From: Paenibacillus sp. FSL R5-0341
GTDB taxonomy: Bacteria; Bacillota; Bacilli; Paenibacillales; Paenibacillaceae
NCBI RefSeq assembly: GCF_037975235.1
Contig: NZ_CP150241.1
Location: 6,324,001 to 6,388,000 of the forward strand
Length of the DNA: 64,000 bases
Direction of reading: 5' to 3'
Shown here piece by piece: positions 7,990 to 16,867 of the stretch (position 1 is its first letter; each line of letters begins with the position of its first letter). A program made the translations under genes and the position numbers. The notes under the pieces were generated by a model. It made no database searches. It saw nothing but the letters and a program-made list of their open reading frames with translations, and was not told the origin of the DNA.

Positions 7990-9051
7990 TTAACGTGCCT
8001 CTTGGTTCTCCGCTTCCCAACGTGCAATTTCCTTGCGCACGATTGGAGCGACTTCTTTACCGAGCAGTTCGATTGCTCTCATAACCTCGTTATGCGGCAT
8101 GGTGCCGAGTGGAGTGTGTAACATGAAGCGGGTAATCCCGACTTCTTTGCGCAGATAGATAATCTTCTGAGCCACCGTATCCACATCTCCCACGTACAAA
8201 GCACCCTCAAGGCTACGCGCCGCATCAAATGTCGCACGGCTGTAGTGTCCCCAACCACGTTCACGGCCCAATATGTTCATGACCGCTTGCGCTGGCGGGA
8301 AGAATTTCTCCACAGCTTCGTCTGTTGTATCGGCAATAAAGCCGTGAGAGTGAGAAGCAACGGTCAGCTTGGAAGCATCATGTCCTGCATGTGCAGCTGC
8401 TTTCTTGTACAGCTCCACCAGTGGTGCGAATTGTACCGGACGGCCACCAATAATGGCAAGCACCAGTGGCAAACCGAGCAATCCTGCACGAACTACCGAT
8501 TCCTGATTACCACCACTGCCAATCCATACCGGAAGTTTTTCCTGTACCGGGCGTGGGTAGATGCCCAGATTGTTAAAGGAAGGGCGGTGTTTGCCTTCCC
8601 AGGTTACTTTTTCCGAATCACGCAGCTTGAGCAGCAAATCCAGTTTCTCGTCGAATAACTCATCGTAGTCGTTCAGATCATAGCCAAACAGTGGGAACGA
8701 TTCGATAAATGATCCACGCCCTGCCATAATCTCTGCACGCCCATTCGAAATGCCGTCCAGTGTCGCAAAATCCTGATATACCCGTACCGGATCATGTGAT
8801 GACAGCACCGTTACCGCACTCGTCAGGCGAATATTCTTGGTCTGTGAAGCTGCGGCCGCCAGAATGACAGCTGGTGATGAAGCCGCATAGTCAGCACGAT
8901 GATGTTCTCCCACGCCATATACATCCAGACCCACCTGATCTGCCAAAACAATCTCTTCAACGACATCCCGAATGCGCTGCGCATGACTGATAAGTTCTCC
9001 TGTTTTTACATCCGGATTTGTCTCCACAAATGTACTAATTCCGATTTCCAT
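7990..9051 (-). CDS. LLM class flavin-dependent oxidoreductase
   Basis: A 353-residue luciferase-like monooxygenase-fold enzyme that uses reduced FMN. Diagnostic segments are MEIGISTFVETNPD, LADQVGLDVYGVGEHHR (near residue 45), SSHDPVRVYQDFATLDGISNGRAEIMAGRGSF and LPVWIGSGGNQESV. This places it in the bacterial-luciferase-like family of about 340-350 residues. The start is ATG 9051, 9 nt after GGGAGG; a more upstream in-frame ATG lacks a site. It is monocistronic. The substrate is unknown. Confidence 0.9.
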   Translation of the reverse strand: MEIGISTFVETNPDVKTGELISHAQRIRDVVEEIVLADQVGLDVYGVGEHHRADYAASSPAVILAAAASQTKNIRLTSAVTVLSSHDPVRVYQDFATLDGISNGRAEIMAGRGSFIESFPLFGYDLNDYDELFDEKLDLLLKLRDSEKVTWEGKHRPSFNNLGIYPRPVQEKLPVWIGSGGNQESVVRAGLLGLPLVLAIIGGRPVQFAPLVELYKKAAAHAGHDASKLTVASHSHGFIADTTDEAVEKFFPPAQAVMNILGRERGWGHYSRATFDAARSLEGALYVGDVDTVAQKIIYLRKEVGITRFMLHTPLGTMPHNEVMRAIELLGKEVAPIVRKEIARWEAENQEAR

Positions 9052-9181
9052 TGTCTGTTCCTCCCTGGTATGAAGCGATCCGTTGTTCATCTAACCTATT
9101 GTAAGTAGATCACCTTTTGTTATGTATATTAATATTGAACTATTTTGATGAAAAACACAAGTACCCTCTAAGACACTTATA

Positions 9182-9547
9182 ATGGAACAAATAATCAATA
9201 TTAACACTTCAAAAGAATCAGAGTTTGAAGAGACTGCTTTTACTCATCTACTAAATCAAATTATATTTAGAAGCAAGGCAGGAACAAACAGCCATTTATG
9301 ATACAAGTTTCAATGTAGAAGCTAATCGGGTCGGCAATTTTATTAGTATTTTACTCATTCTTATGAAAGACCTGAAATCCCCAAATAATTTATAGTAAAG
9401 TTTGAACTACAAACGCTGGTAGGTCACTTTGAATTTTGAAATGATAATGAACATATCATACAGGTATGTAGCATTGCTGAGCTTAGTAAAAGTGCTTATA
9501 TTGAACTGAAAGCTGTAGGCATTATAGATGTTTTTGTAGATTTCTAA
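9182..9547 (+). pseudogene. Decayed gene of about 120 codons
   Basis: This lies in the roughly 800-bp gap between the LLM gene and the secreted protein. Coding-like stretches can be joined only across stops and a frame change: MEQIININTSKESEFEETAF... up to a TGA near 9299, then TSFNVEANRVGNFISILLIL in the +1 frame to a TAG, then VKFELQTLVGHFEF, a TGA, and NDNEHIIQVCSIAELSKSAY...VDF ending in TAA. Codon choice looks protein-like and AT-rich. No family is recognised. The rest of the gap (9548-9846) is AT-rich and holds only the promoter and ribosome binding site of the next gene. Confidence 0.4.
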
Positions 9548-9846
9548 CAAATATTTTTAGGCTTCCAACCTTCTGATGTACTCATCTAATAGTATCGAAA
9601 CGTAATCCATCCATGTCGAATTTTGTTATCTATAAAGTTTCCATTTTCACATTTAGACCACAATCTATGTGAATTTAACTATATAGAATATAAATATTTT
9701 TAGATATTTATAACTAATATATTAGTAAAAATATACTAATTAATTCAATTCACTGGATATTAATGTTTTTTTTAATGTTATGGTTTTTAAGCAATGCACC
9801 AAAATTTGTAATGTTGCAGTAAAATTTATTAGGAGGATTTTGATTA

Positions 9847-10461
9847 ATGCAATCTATTAAGGGAAGAAAGAAGTTTACTCTCGTCACTCTGTGCTTAACG
9901 TTAATACTTGCGGGTATATTTATGCCAATTTCTAGAGCAAGTGCAGGCTCTGATAATTTACTCTTTAAGAAGCCAGATGGTGGTTCATGGAAGTATACAA
10001 AAATGGATGCTAACTATGTAAAACAAAGAGGATGGTCAGGTAACGATTTTAGAACGCTTGAAGTTGTTCAAGAAATGACGTATCTATCTCCAGCTACGGT
10101 CCAAATCATAGCAAACGATCTAGGGAATAAACTTGGAGTAACTATGACAAAAGCTGGACTTAAATTAGCTGTAGAAACTGCTGCGTCATCTGGAATCACA
10201 GCTGCTAAACTAATACCTTATCTCAATTTCTTTGCATGGTCGTATACAGCATATGATCTCTTTACTACAATCAATGATGGTAGAGATCTGAAACGATTAA
10301 CGGATGCAGCTAAAGCAGGAAAAGGATTAATCTATAAAAAAGCTACAAATGGATTCGGTGACGGATGGTACGTATGGGATGGAAGTTCCTCATACGGTAC
10401 ATATCCTTACGCGAAATTAAACCCTAACAAATACCAGTTAGGGACAGTGAAAATCAACTAA
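9847..10461 (+). CDS. Secreted protein of unknown function (204 aa)
   Basis: It has an N-terminal signal peptide: positive start MQSIKGRKKF, hydrophobic LVTLCLTLILAGIFM, and a likely cleavage after SRASA. The mature part (~170 residues) has no cysteine. It contains a glycine/alanine-rich hydrophobic stretch (MTKAGLKLAVETAASSGITA, then LIPYLNFFAWSYTAYDLF) and a C-terminal Tyr/Trp/Gly-rich region (GFGDGWYVWDGSSSYGTYPY). AGGAGG lies 10 nt before ATG. A strong bidirectional terminator separates it from a convergent 62-aa membrane protein gene. The amphipathic middle and the neighbour make a secreted toxin or bacteriocin plausible, but this is inference; I do not recognise the family. Confidence 0.75.
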   Translation: MQSIKGRKKFTLVTLCLTLILAGIFMPISRASAGSDNLLFKKPDGGSWKYTKMDANYVKQRGWSGNDFRTLEVVQEMTYLSPATVQIIANDLGNKLGVTMTKAGLKLAVETAASSGITAAKLIPYLNFFAWSYTAYDLFTTINDGRDLKRLTDAAKAGKGLIYKKATNGFGDGWYVWDGSSSYGTYPYAKLNPNKYQLGTVKIN

Positions 10462-10466
10462 AAAAC

Positions 10467-10506
10467 GGCCTCTATCCCAAATCATAGGGATGGAGGCCAC
10501 TTTTTT
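10467..10506. terminator. Strong bidirectional terminator
   Basis: A 12-bp stem, GGCCTCTATCCC / GGGATGGAGGCC with one G-U pair and an 8-nt loop. TTTTTT follows on + and AAAAAA precedes (U run on -). Confidence 0.85.
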
Positions 10507-10544
10507 CACTTAACAAATAATAAATTCGTTTGTGTTATAAATAT

Positions 10545-10733
10545 CTAATCTCTAACTTTTATTCTAATATATGCGGCAAGCCCTGCAACTCCTGTTGCCA
10601 CAGCAGACTCAATCTTCAAATCCGCAATTTCCGACATATCTGTAGGTACATTAAAACATATCCTATACATGTAGTATAAAAAAATAATTATAGCAATAGC
10701 TAAAAAGACATTCGCAATTCTTTTTTTCAACAT
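10545..10733 (-). CDS. Small membrane protein (62 aa)
   Basis: MLKKRIANVFLAIAIIIFLY begins with a short basic segment and a clear transmembrane helix (residues ~8-28). A second moderately hydrophobic stretch (SAVATGVAGLAAYIRI, residues ~43-58) may be another helix. AAGGA lies 8 nt before ATG. It converges on the secreted 204-aa protein across a shared terminator. Size and topology resemble immunity proteins of secreted antimicrobial peptides, but no sequence family is recognised, so that role is only a suggestion. Confidence 0.6.
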   Translation of the reverse strand: MLKKRIANVFLAIAIIIFLYYMYRICFNVPTDMSEIADLKIESAVATGVAGLAAYIRIKVRD

Positions 10734-10875
10734 AAATTAATTCCTTTCAAATAAATTAATATTTTTAACTTAAAAAAAACAGATACAAGCAACTGAGTTG
10801 TGCTAATAATTACCATCTGCATATCTCCGTATTTTCTACTTCGTTCATAATCTCCAGTCCAGAGTAAAAAATACA

Positions 10876-11010
10876 TTATTTTTCTCGTTCCTGATCCAAT
10901 ACACGGAACGCTTATTCAATGGCTTACACCTTGCCTTCATATTTGTATTCATACTCTTCCAAAATCTCATTCTTTAGCCCATCAACGCGCTCTTCAAACA
11001 ATCCAAATCT
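10876..11010 (-). pseudogene. Possible decayed coding fragment
   Basis: Directly downstream of the methyltransferase stop, one minus-strand frame reads FGLFEERVDGLKNEILEEYE...GKV, a stop, AIE, a stop, then AFRVLDQEREK and a stop. The composition is protein-like, but there is no start signal and two in-frame stops. It may be the remnant of the 3' end of a small gene. Weak evidence. Confidence 0.25.
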
Positions 11011-11011
11011 A

Positions 11012-11824
11012 TTATTTCTTTCTCCCGATGTACAGCAGATGCGACGAGATCCCCAATATGGAAGGGTCCTTAGCAGTATCTATCATATATCGAATCAGTT
11101 CTTCGTACTCGCCACGCTCTTTCCAATATTGCTGCTGCTCGTCCGTGAGCATGACTCTAAGGCTCGAGGATCCAATTAAATCGACAGTTTCGAAGTTGTG
11201 TTGCTCCATGAAGGGCGTAACGTCCTGAATATTAAAATAGTATGCTCCCGTAAATCGTCCGTGATCCTGATGATCGAATATACCCTTTTCCACAAAAGAA
11301 TGGATTGCTGCCATGTTATCATTCGGACTCCAATGCTGCGGGGATTGCAACGAATTGATACTCATGCGCATTCGGCTTTGCATCGCTACAAACACCACGC
11401 CTCCTGGCTTGGTTACACGATACAACTCTCTTACAGCAGCCACACGCTCCTCGACAGTCTGCAGATGATATAACGGCCCCAGCATGAGGGATGCATCATA
11501 TGTCTCGTCAGCCATACCGGAGAGCGAAGTGGCATCAAGAACATGAAATCCATCGAATTGCTGTGTCAGACCGAACTCCTGAGCCTTTTCCCGTGCAGTA
11601 TCCACGGAGGAAGGTGTCAGATCAGATAAAGTGACCTGGTACCCCAGCTTCGCCAGTTCCATGGCATATTTTCCCGGTCCTGCGCCATTATCCAGAATAC
11701 AACCAGTAGCGGGGAGATGCTCCCTGATGTAATGCATGTTAATGATGAATTCAATTGGTTCCCGCTCCAGTCTGCCCCACTCGTCAAACCCGGAATAATA
11801 TTTAATAATATGATCTCTCTTCAT
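11012..11824 (-). CDS. Class I SAM-dependent methyltransferase
   Basis: A 270-residue methyltransferase. Motif I is ILDNGAGPGKYAMELAKLGY (residues ~40-60). The acidic residue after strand 2 lies in TLSDLTPSSV. LDATSL follows, then a motif IV/V-like MLGPLYHLQTVEERVAAVRE and RVTKPGGVVFVAM. This is the UbiE/Methyltransf_11-type fold. The C-terminal part (SSLRVMLTDEQQQYWKERGEYEEL) resembles small-molecule methyltransferases of Bacillota. The substrate is not predictable. The start MKRDHIIKYYSGFDEWGRL is typical of this group. Confidence 0.85.
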   Translation of the reverse strand: MKRDHIIKYYSGFDEWGRLEREPIEFIINMHYIREHLPATGCILDNGAGPGKYAMELAKLGYQVTLSDLTPSSVDTAREKAQEFGLTQQFDGFHVLDATSLSGMADETYDASLMLGPLYHLQTVEERVAAVRELYRVTKPGGVVFVAMQSRMRMSINSLQSPQHWSPNDNMAAIHSFVEKGIFDHQDHGRFTGAYYFNIQDVTPFMEQHNFETVDLIGSSSLRVMLTDEQQQYWKERGEYEELIRYMIDTAKDPSILGISSHLLYIGRKK

Positions 11825-11922
11825 CGCTCTGGCACCTGCCTTTTCTTATATGTAGACCACCTAACGATGTTCAAAAATTAAATTCCAACCAGTATATATC
11901 TACTAAATATTTCCTGTCAAAC

Positions 11923-11963
11923 AAAAAAAACGTTCAATTCCCGTTGAAAGCGGGACTGAACGT
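11923..11963 (-). terminator. Terminator downstream of yjdM
   Basis: On the minus strand AACGTTCA...CCCG / CGGG...TGAACGTT forms a long stem with an internal mismatch, followed by eight T residues. It lies just past the yjdM stop. Confidence 0.8.
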
Positions 11964-11972
11964 TTCTCGATC

Positions 11973-12314
11973 TTATATCTTTTTCACAAACTCGGACTTC
12001 AACTTCATCGCACCCAGGCTGTCGATCTTGCAATCAATATCATGATCCCCATCAATCAGGCGGATATTCTTCACCTTGGTGCCCTGTTTAACCACAAGCG
12101 AGCTACCCTTAACCTTCAGATCTTTAATGACCGTAACGGTATCGCCATCATTTAGCACATTTCCGTTGGCATCACGGATTACTTTTGCATCCTCTGCGTT
12201 CTCATTGTCTGCTTCCAAAGACCATTCATGCGCACACTCCGGGCAGACCAGCAGGTTACCATCCTCGTACGTGTACTCAGAATTACATTTCGGGCAGTTA
12301 GGCAAATTAGACAT
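11973..12314 (-). CDS. yjdM: Zinc ribbon domain-containing protein YjdM (PhnA family)
   Basis: A 113-residue protein, the exact size of the YjdM/PhnA family. The N-terminal zinc ribbon CPKCNSEYTYEDGNLLVCPEC has four cysteines in two C-x2-C pairs. The C-terminal PhnA domain begins VIRDANGNVLNDGDTVTVIKDL and continues LKVKGSSLVVKQGTKVKNIR. Despite the old name, a role in phosphonate breakdown is not established. The start is ATG 12314 behind GGAGAG; longer upstream frames lack a site. Monocistronic with its own terminator. Confidence 0.9.
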   Translation of the reverse strand: MSNLPNCPKCNSEYTYEDGNLLVCPECAHEWSLEADNENAEDAKVIRDANGNVLNDGDTVTVIKDLKVKGSSLVVKQGTKVKNIRLIDGDHDIDCKIDSLGAMKLKSEFVKKI

Positions 12315-12554
12315 AAGTATTAAACTCTCCATTCTACGATTGGCTTTCCCGCAAGTATACGGGATTTCGGCGGTATGTTCCATACGCTTCGTCACTGCAT
12401 GAATGGATTTAAACCAAATTTAAGGTTCATGCCTCCCTCACTTTAAGGGTAACTACTTATGATGTAACTATTAGATACGCGCTATAAATACATGATATGA
12501 ATCTCTATTTCTCCATGAGAGTTACTATATTTACTACCAAAGGAGTGCCCACTC

Positions 12555-13706
12555 ATGTCTTCATATGTTTTCCCTGTGCAAACGGCTTTTTTGATCTTTG
12601 TCGTCGCGGCCATGTTCTTGCTGGTGCCGTGGTTGATCTATGGTTATCGTAAAGACGGCTTCTTTAGCTGGTCGCGGTTTGGCGTAAGCTTTTCCTTTAT
12701 CTTTTATATTCTGGCTGCCTATTGCCTCGTCATTCTCCCGTTTCCGACTACACGAGATACCTGTGCGCAACAAGCGGCTGACACGATCTACTACAATCTG
12801 GTTCCATTCACCTTTGTCAAAGACATCATGAAAGAAACGCCCATTGTATGGTCCCAGCCATCCACCTATATCGGAATGATTCAGGGCAGAGCCTTTCTGC
12901 AAGTGTTGTTTAATGTCCTGCTTCTCATGCCGCTGGGTGTATACATCCGTTATTTTTTTCAAAAAAGATCGTTCTGGACGTATGCCCTGCTTGGCGGATT
13001 CGGGCTTTCCTTATTCTTCGAGATCACCCAAATCACCGGATTTTACGGTTATTATAATTGTCCTTACCGCCTCTTCGATGTAGATGATTTGCTATTGAAT
13101 ACGTCAGGAACCATACTTGGATTTGTCACAGCGCCCATCCTGCTTGCTTTATTCCCATCACGTGCAAGCATTCAGGCGAAGAGCGAACAGATTGTGGAGC
13201 AGAACCGAGTGTATACTATGCCTCAATTGCTCGCACTAATGATTGATGGATTCGTTGTTGTCTTCCTTTCGAATCTAATCTCCATCTTCACAGCATCTGA
13301 TGTGATCAGTGATGCGCTAAGTACATCCATTGCTATGGTCATTGTCCTATTCTTCATCCCTTGGGTGCGAAATGGGGTAACTCCAGGATCGGCCATCTTG
13401 CGCTTCCGCTATGTGGATCGTCAGACTGGCACAGCTACCAGTGAATCTCTATTTAAAAGATTTATCGCACTCTATGTTCCATGGCTACTATTTACGATCA
13501 TTCGCTTGGTCAACGACTATGCGTTTTCCGGTCATCCGGATGTCATACTTGAACCCTATCGCGCATGGATCTCCGTGGGAATGTTTGGTCTATCTATGCT
13601 GATCTCCTTCATCTTGTTCGTCCATATCTTGATTGTGCTGTTCTCCCGTGGAAAACGTTCCTTCTACTTCGATGAGGTGTCCCGCACACGGGCCTCTCGT
13701 AAATAG
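12555..13706 (+). CDS. VanZ family / RDD domain membrane protein
   Basis: A 383-residue polytopic membrane protein. The N-terminal half matches VanZ-like domains: LAAYCLVILPFPTTRD near residue 58, then LFNVLLLMPLGVYIRYFF, then FFEITQITGFYG and the acidic LFDVDDLLLNTSGTILGF. The C-terminal half is an RDD domain with MIDGFVVVFLSNL, TPGSAILRFRYVDRQTG and FKRFIALYVPW. This VanZ-RDD fusion is common in Bacillota. VanZ proteins are linked to low-level teicoplanin resistance, but no such role is shown here. AAAGGAG precedes ATG by about 9 nt. A terminator follows. Confidence 0.85.
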   Translation: MSSYVFPVQTAFLIFVVAAMFLLVPWLIYGYRKDGFFSWSRFGVSFSFIFYILAAYCLVILPFPTTRDTCAQQAADTIYYNLVPFTFVKDIMKETPIVWSQPSTYIGMIQGRAFLQVLFNVLLLMPLGVYIRYFFQKRSFWTYALLGGFGLSLFFEITQITGFYGYYNCPYRLFDVDDLLLNTSGTILGFVTAPILLALFPSRASIQAKSEQIVEQNRVYTMPQLLALMIDGFVVVFLSNLISIFTASDVISDALSTSIAMVIVLFFIPWVRNGVTPGSAILRFRYVDRQTGTATSESLFKRFIALYVPWLLFTIIRLVNDYAFSGHPDVILEPYRAWISVGMFGLSMLISFILFVHILIVLFSRGKRSFYFDEVSRTRASRK

Positions 13707-13743
13707 TTATCATGTCTGCTGTGCATCCGTAACCGGAATTAGA

Positions 13744-13783
13744 AAAAGGCGACTTCCATGATAAAGAATGGAGGTCGCCTTTC
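13744..13783. terminator. Bidirectional terminator
   Basis: Stem AAAGGCGACTTCCAT / ATGGAGGTCGCCTTT with G-U pairs, between the VanZ-RDD gene and the convergent esterase. Confidence 0.8.
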
Positions 13784-13842
13784 TCTATACTTCTGGCCTT
13801 ATAGCTAGTTATGCATTGCATGGATGCGACAGCCCGTTTGGA

Positions 13843-15300
13843 TTACAGCCCCAGTAACTTACGTTTGGAGGCCTCAGGATCATGTATAACTTCAATCTCA
13901 TGGTTGAAGACTAATGTCGCGCGATTCTGCTCATAAGCAGGCCAGTCCACCCCTGCAGTCTCTGGTTTACCGATCTTGGCAAACGAAATCCAGGCATCCT
14001 GTACTTTGAGCGCCAGTCCCGTTGCGGCCTCATCCGGCTCGGCATTCATGTATTTCAATGCAGGCAGTGTATTGAAGACAAAGTACATTTCAATGCTGTG
14101 AACTGCTTTATGAAGAAGTGGATGCTCTGGCATCACCCAATCGAAACGATACATCCACACTGGCGCATGTTGCTGCTGTGCAGATGCATATTGTACCGAA
14201 GAACGCCAGAAATATAGATCGGTCATGACCTGCGCTTGTCCATCTGCCGTTTTGGGATAACTGTCTGCAATAGCTGCACGATTCTCCAGATCCGGCGTCA
14301 TAAAGTCAACGGCTTGTACCATATCGATCTCTGGTGAATAGGGAATATGCGGCTGGATAAACAACGAACCTTCATGCAACGTTGTACCGATTAACACAGG
14401 AATATCCTTCGCCTTACCCTCGCTTATCGCCTGAAGCGGCGTCTGAGGCAGAGTTACTGCATCCAGTACAGGTTGGAATAATAAGGCCATCCCTGCACTG
14501 CTCTGCTGTTTGATCGTTTCTGCGGCTGCGATGATCTGCTCTGCCGGAATGGTCTTTAGCTTCTGTAGGTCACTTGGCTCTACGCCCAGAATCTTCAGCA
14601 TGCCATCACGTACAGCAGATGCTTGTTCTGCCGGCATGAACTGTGAAGCTCCACTTTGCATAATAACACGTTGAAACAGTCCCTTGGAGGCAGGCATAGC
14701 CATCAACGCTGCGATACTCATGCTGCCTGCCGATTCTCCGAATACCGTGACTTGGTTCGTATCACCGCCAAAAGCAGAGATGTTATCTTTCACCCACTGC
14801 AGCGCTGCTACCTGATCCAGCAGACCAACATTCGTGGCAAATGAGTCACCTAGCGGTGCCATATGCATAAATCCGAGTGGTCCAAGTCGGTAGTTGATCG
14901 TCACAACGATTAAGTCACCTCGAAGGGCCAACTGTGTACCATCGTATACAGGGAAACTTCCGGAGCCGGCTACAAAGGAACCACCATGAATCCACACCAT
15001 AACCGGCAGTGGTTTCGCTCCCTTTTCCTTAGGTGTCCAGATGTTCAGATATAGACTATCTTCTGATTCATTCGGGATTCCTGTCACACCTTCTGGTTGA
15101 TGGTTTCGTGGCTGTATATTCTCAGGTCCAAATTGAGTGGCCTGTCTTATTCCCTCCCATGACTCGGGTTGAACCGGAGCCTGGAACCGTAACTCACCTA
15201 CTGGGGGTTTAGCATAGGGTATACCCTTCCATACGCTCGCACCATGCAAAAGTTCGCCTTGAACAGTACCGTACTTCGTTACAACTTGAAGTTCTCTCAT
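13843..15300 (-). CDS. pnbA: Carboxylesterase/lipase family protein (para-nitrobenzyl esterase type)
   Basis: A 485-residue type-B carboxylesterase with an alpha/beta hydrolase fold, close to the length of Bacillus PnbA (489). Visible landmarks are the N-terminal GIPYAKPPVGELRF, EDSLYLNIWTP, the oxyanion-hole HGGSF, the nucleophile elbow FGESAGSMS (serine near residue 188), and the acidic and histidine regions (LIGTTLHEGSLF and HSIEMYFVFNT). It hydrolyses carboxylic esters; the physiological substrate is unknown. No signal peptide is present when started at ATG 15300 (MRELQVVTKYG). The track-length extension upstream adds a non-homologous leader and lacks a good site. Confidence 0.88.
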   Translation of the reverse strand: MRELQVVTKYGTVQGELLHGASVWKGIPYAKPPVGELRFQAPVQPESWEGIRQATQFGPENIQPRNHQPEGVTGIPNESEDSLYLNIWTPKEKGAKPLPVMVWIHGGSFVAGSGSFPVYDGTQLALRGDLIVVTINYRLGPLGFMHMAPLGDSFATNVGLLDQVAALQWVKDNISAFGGDTNQVTVFGESAGSMSIAALMAMPASKGLFQRVIMQSGASQFMPAEQASAVRDGMLKILGVEPSDLQKLKTIPAEQIIAAAETIKQQSSAGMALLFQPVLDAVTLPQTPLQAISEGKAKDIPVLIGTTLHEGSLFIQPHIPYSPEIDMVQAVDFMTPDLENRAAIADSYPKTADGQAQVMTDLYFWRSSVQYASAQQQHAPVWMYRFDWVMPEHPLLHKAVHSIEMYFVFNTLPALKYMNAEPDEAATGLALKVQDAWISFAKIGKPETAGVDWPAYEQNRATLVFNHEIEVIHDPEASKRKLLGL

Positions 15301-15618
15301 GCCGCTTCTACTTCCTCTCCATGAATAGGTTAGACTAGCGTTTACGCGTATCGCATGCGTATCACTTTGAGTATAAATCGTAGGTGTACCCATCTACAAC
15401 TTTACCCAAGCTTATGTACTCACACTACGTTTCACGTGGAACTTTTACGATATTAGTCCAGATAAAATATATATGGTATTTATAGGTAATATTAACTATA
15501 TATAAGGTCTTTGTAACTTAAATTCACTTAAAAGAAGGTAATTTGCCTATGGGGATATTTAACTATATACTAATACTAGTACTAGAAATTGTATATTAAT
15601 AATATGAGGATGATTAAC

Positions 15619-16428
15619 ATGAGTATCATTGAGAAAAATCTCACAATAGCCATTCCACAGAATTGGAATTGTATGTCTGACTTTCCTCCGCAACAATCAA
15701 TGAAGTGGAGAAAAGTTTACCAAGAAAACGTTAATACGGAAGCAATACACCAAATTCCTAAAATAGAATTGAAAGAACGATTGCAACAGAATAAAAAGTT
15801 GTTGGAGATATTCAGAGTAAATACACGCAGGGTACAGGAACAACTCTTCTACTCGCATCTTTTTTTTCTGACCGATTTAGAAGGGATTATATTGGACCTT
15901 ATCGGAGAAGAAACGCTTCATAACGGTCTTAAACCTTTAGAGGTTGGTTTAGGAAGCTCAATGGCACTGGATTCAGGAGGAATTAACGCAATTTCAATTG
16001 CTCTAGAAACGGGACAAAACGTATTTCTGAAAGGTGATGAGCATCAGCTGTTAATTTTCAAAGACTGGCTATGTCTTTGCTGCCCCATCAAAGTTCAGGG
16101 AGATATCATTGCTTATATGAACTTCTCTCGTTCTACACCATTTATATACGACAGTATATTTGCTCTAGTTTCCTCCATAGTGTCCTCTATTGAACTTGAA
16201 CTTGAGAAAGAATTAAGCAACAACCAGCGAGTACAAGCTTTATTCAATACATACTGTTTTACAAATAGAGAATGTGAAGTTGCTGCGCTGTGGTTACAGA
16301 ATAAAGGGGCACTTTTTATAAGTGAACAACTTGGAATTACTGAGGGCACGGTTAGGAATTTTGTGAAGAAAATTTATACAAAATGTACAGTAAATGATCG
16401 TGGAAGTTTTATGAAAAAGTTTTATTAG
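15619..16428 (+). CDS. GAF-LuxR type transcriptional regulator (paralogue 1)
   Basis: About 269 residues from ATG 15619, which follows GAGG; TTG and ATG codons just upstream are alternatives. The middle is a GAF domain of the kind found in AcoR-like activators: SGGINAISIALETGQNVFLKGDEHQL and CCPIKVQGDIIAYMNFS. The C-terminal ~65 residues are a LuxR-type helix-turn-helix (FTNRECEVAALWLQ, then ISEQLGITEGTVRNFVKKIY). It faces the lanthipeptide operon, and a close paralogue sits on the operon's other side. It is probably a ligand-responsive activator of the peptide genes, likely through the ATATCC-N6-GGATAT sites. Strongly AT-rich like the whole island. Confidence 0.82.
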   Translation: MSIIEKNLTIAIPQNWNCMSDFPPQQSMKWRKVYQENVNTEAIHQIPKIELKERLQQNKKLLEIFRVNTRRVQEQLFYSHLFFLTDLEGIILDLIGEETLHNGLKPLEVGLGSSMALDSGGINAISIALETGQNVFLKGDEHQLLIFKDWLCLCCPIKVQGDIIAYMNFSRSTPFIYDSIFALVSSIVSSIELELEKELSNNQRVQALFNTYCFTNRECEVAALWLQNKGALFISEQLGITEGTVRNFVKKIYTKCTVNDRGSFMKKFY

Positions 16429-16616
16429 GACGTATCTGAGAGCCTATCACTGAGTTAATATAACAGCCACATATAGAAATGATAAGAATTAGCTAAAAAT
16501 ACCGAACGATTTCCTATGAATCTTAACTATTACTTTGTAGATTGCTTCTTCAAAATCCAAACAACTCTACGGGATGGCAACCCATTACGAGGGGTTGGAT
16601 GACACACTAAAGATAA

Positions 16617-16662
16617 ATAAGCAGTTGCTTAGCTGATTTTTCAGTCAAGCAACTGCTTATTT
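16617..16662. terminator. Terminator of the lanthipeptide operon
   Basis: A perfect 12-bp stem, AAGCAGTTGCTT / AAGCAACTGCTT, around a 16-nt loop, flanked by AATAA and TTATTTAAT. It lies 17 nt past the precursor stop on the minus strand. It is also usable for the convergent luxR-type gene. Confidence 0.8.
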
Positions 16663-16678
16663 AATATTAGAAACTCAT

Positions 16679-16816
16679 TTAATTATTAATAATACATACT
16701 GTTGAGAGCTGGCCAGTGGTAATTGTTGATATAGGCCAGGTAAATGCTGCCTCTACCTCTTGACCTTTATCGTCTGTGTTATGCGCCAATTTTTGTAATT
16801 CTAATACCTCGTTCAT
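16679..16816 (-). CDS. Class III lanthipeptide precursor peptide (LanA)
   Basis: A 45-codon gene missed by usual length cut-offs. The leader begins MNEVLELQKLAHNT and holds VLELQ, matching the conserved (L/I)LxLQ helix of class III leaders that LanKC recognises. The C-terminal half TWPISTITTGQLSTVCIINN is rich in Ser/Thr (three Thr-containing clusters) with one Cys at residue 41. It can therefore form a single lanthionine, methyllanthionine or labionin ring plus dehydrated residues. A perfect AGGAGG lies 8 nt before ATG. It is 51 nt downstream of lanKC on the same strand and is followed by a strong terminator. There is no double-glycine site, and no dedicated leader protease gene is visible nearby. 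The ring pattern is inference. Confidence 0.88.
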   Translation of the reverse strand: MNEVLELQKLAHNTDDKGQEVEAAFTWPISTITTGQLSTVCIINN

Positions 16817-16867
16817 TCTTTTCACCTCCTTATTTTAGTAATGTAAATGTATTGATACTTATTTTCC

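Noticed and set aside
16679..16816. Class IV (LanL) or class II system
   Set aside because: The synthetase lacks the zinc ligands of LanL/LanM cyclases and has a DFE-type kinase with an N-terminal lyase, so class III is the consistent reading.
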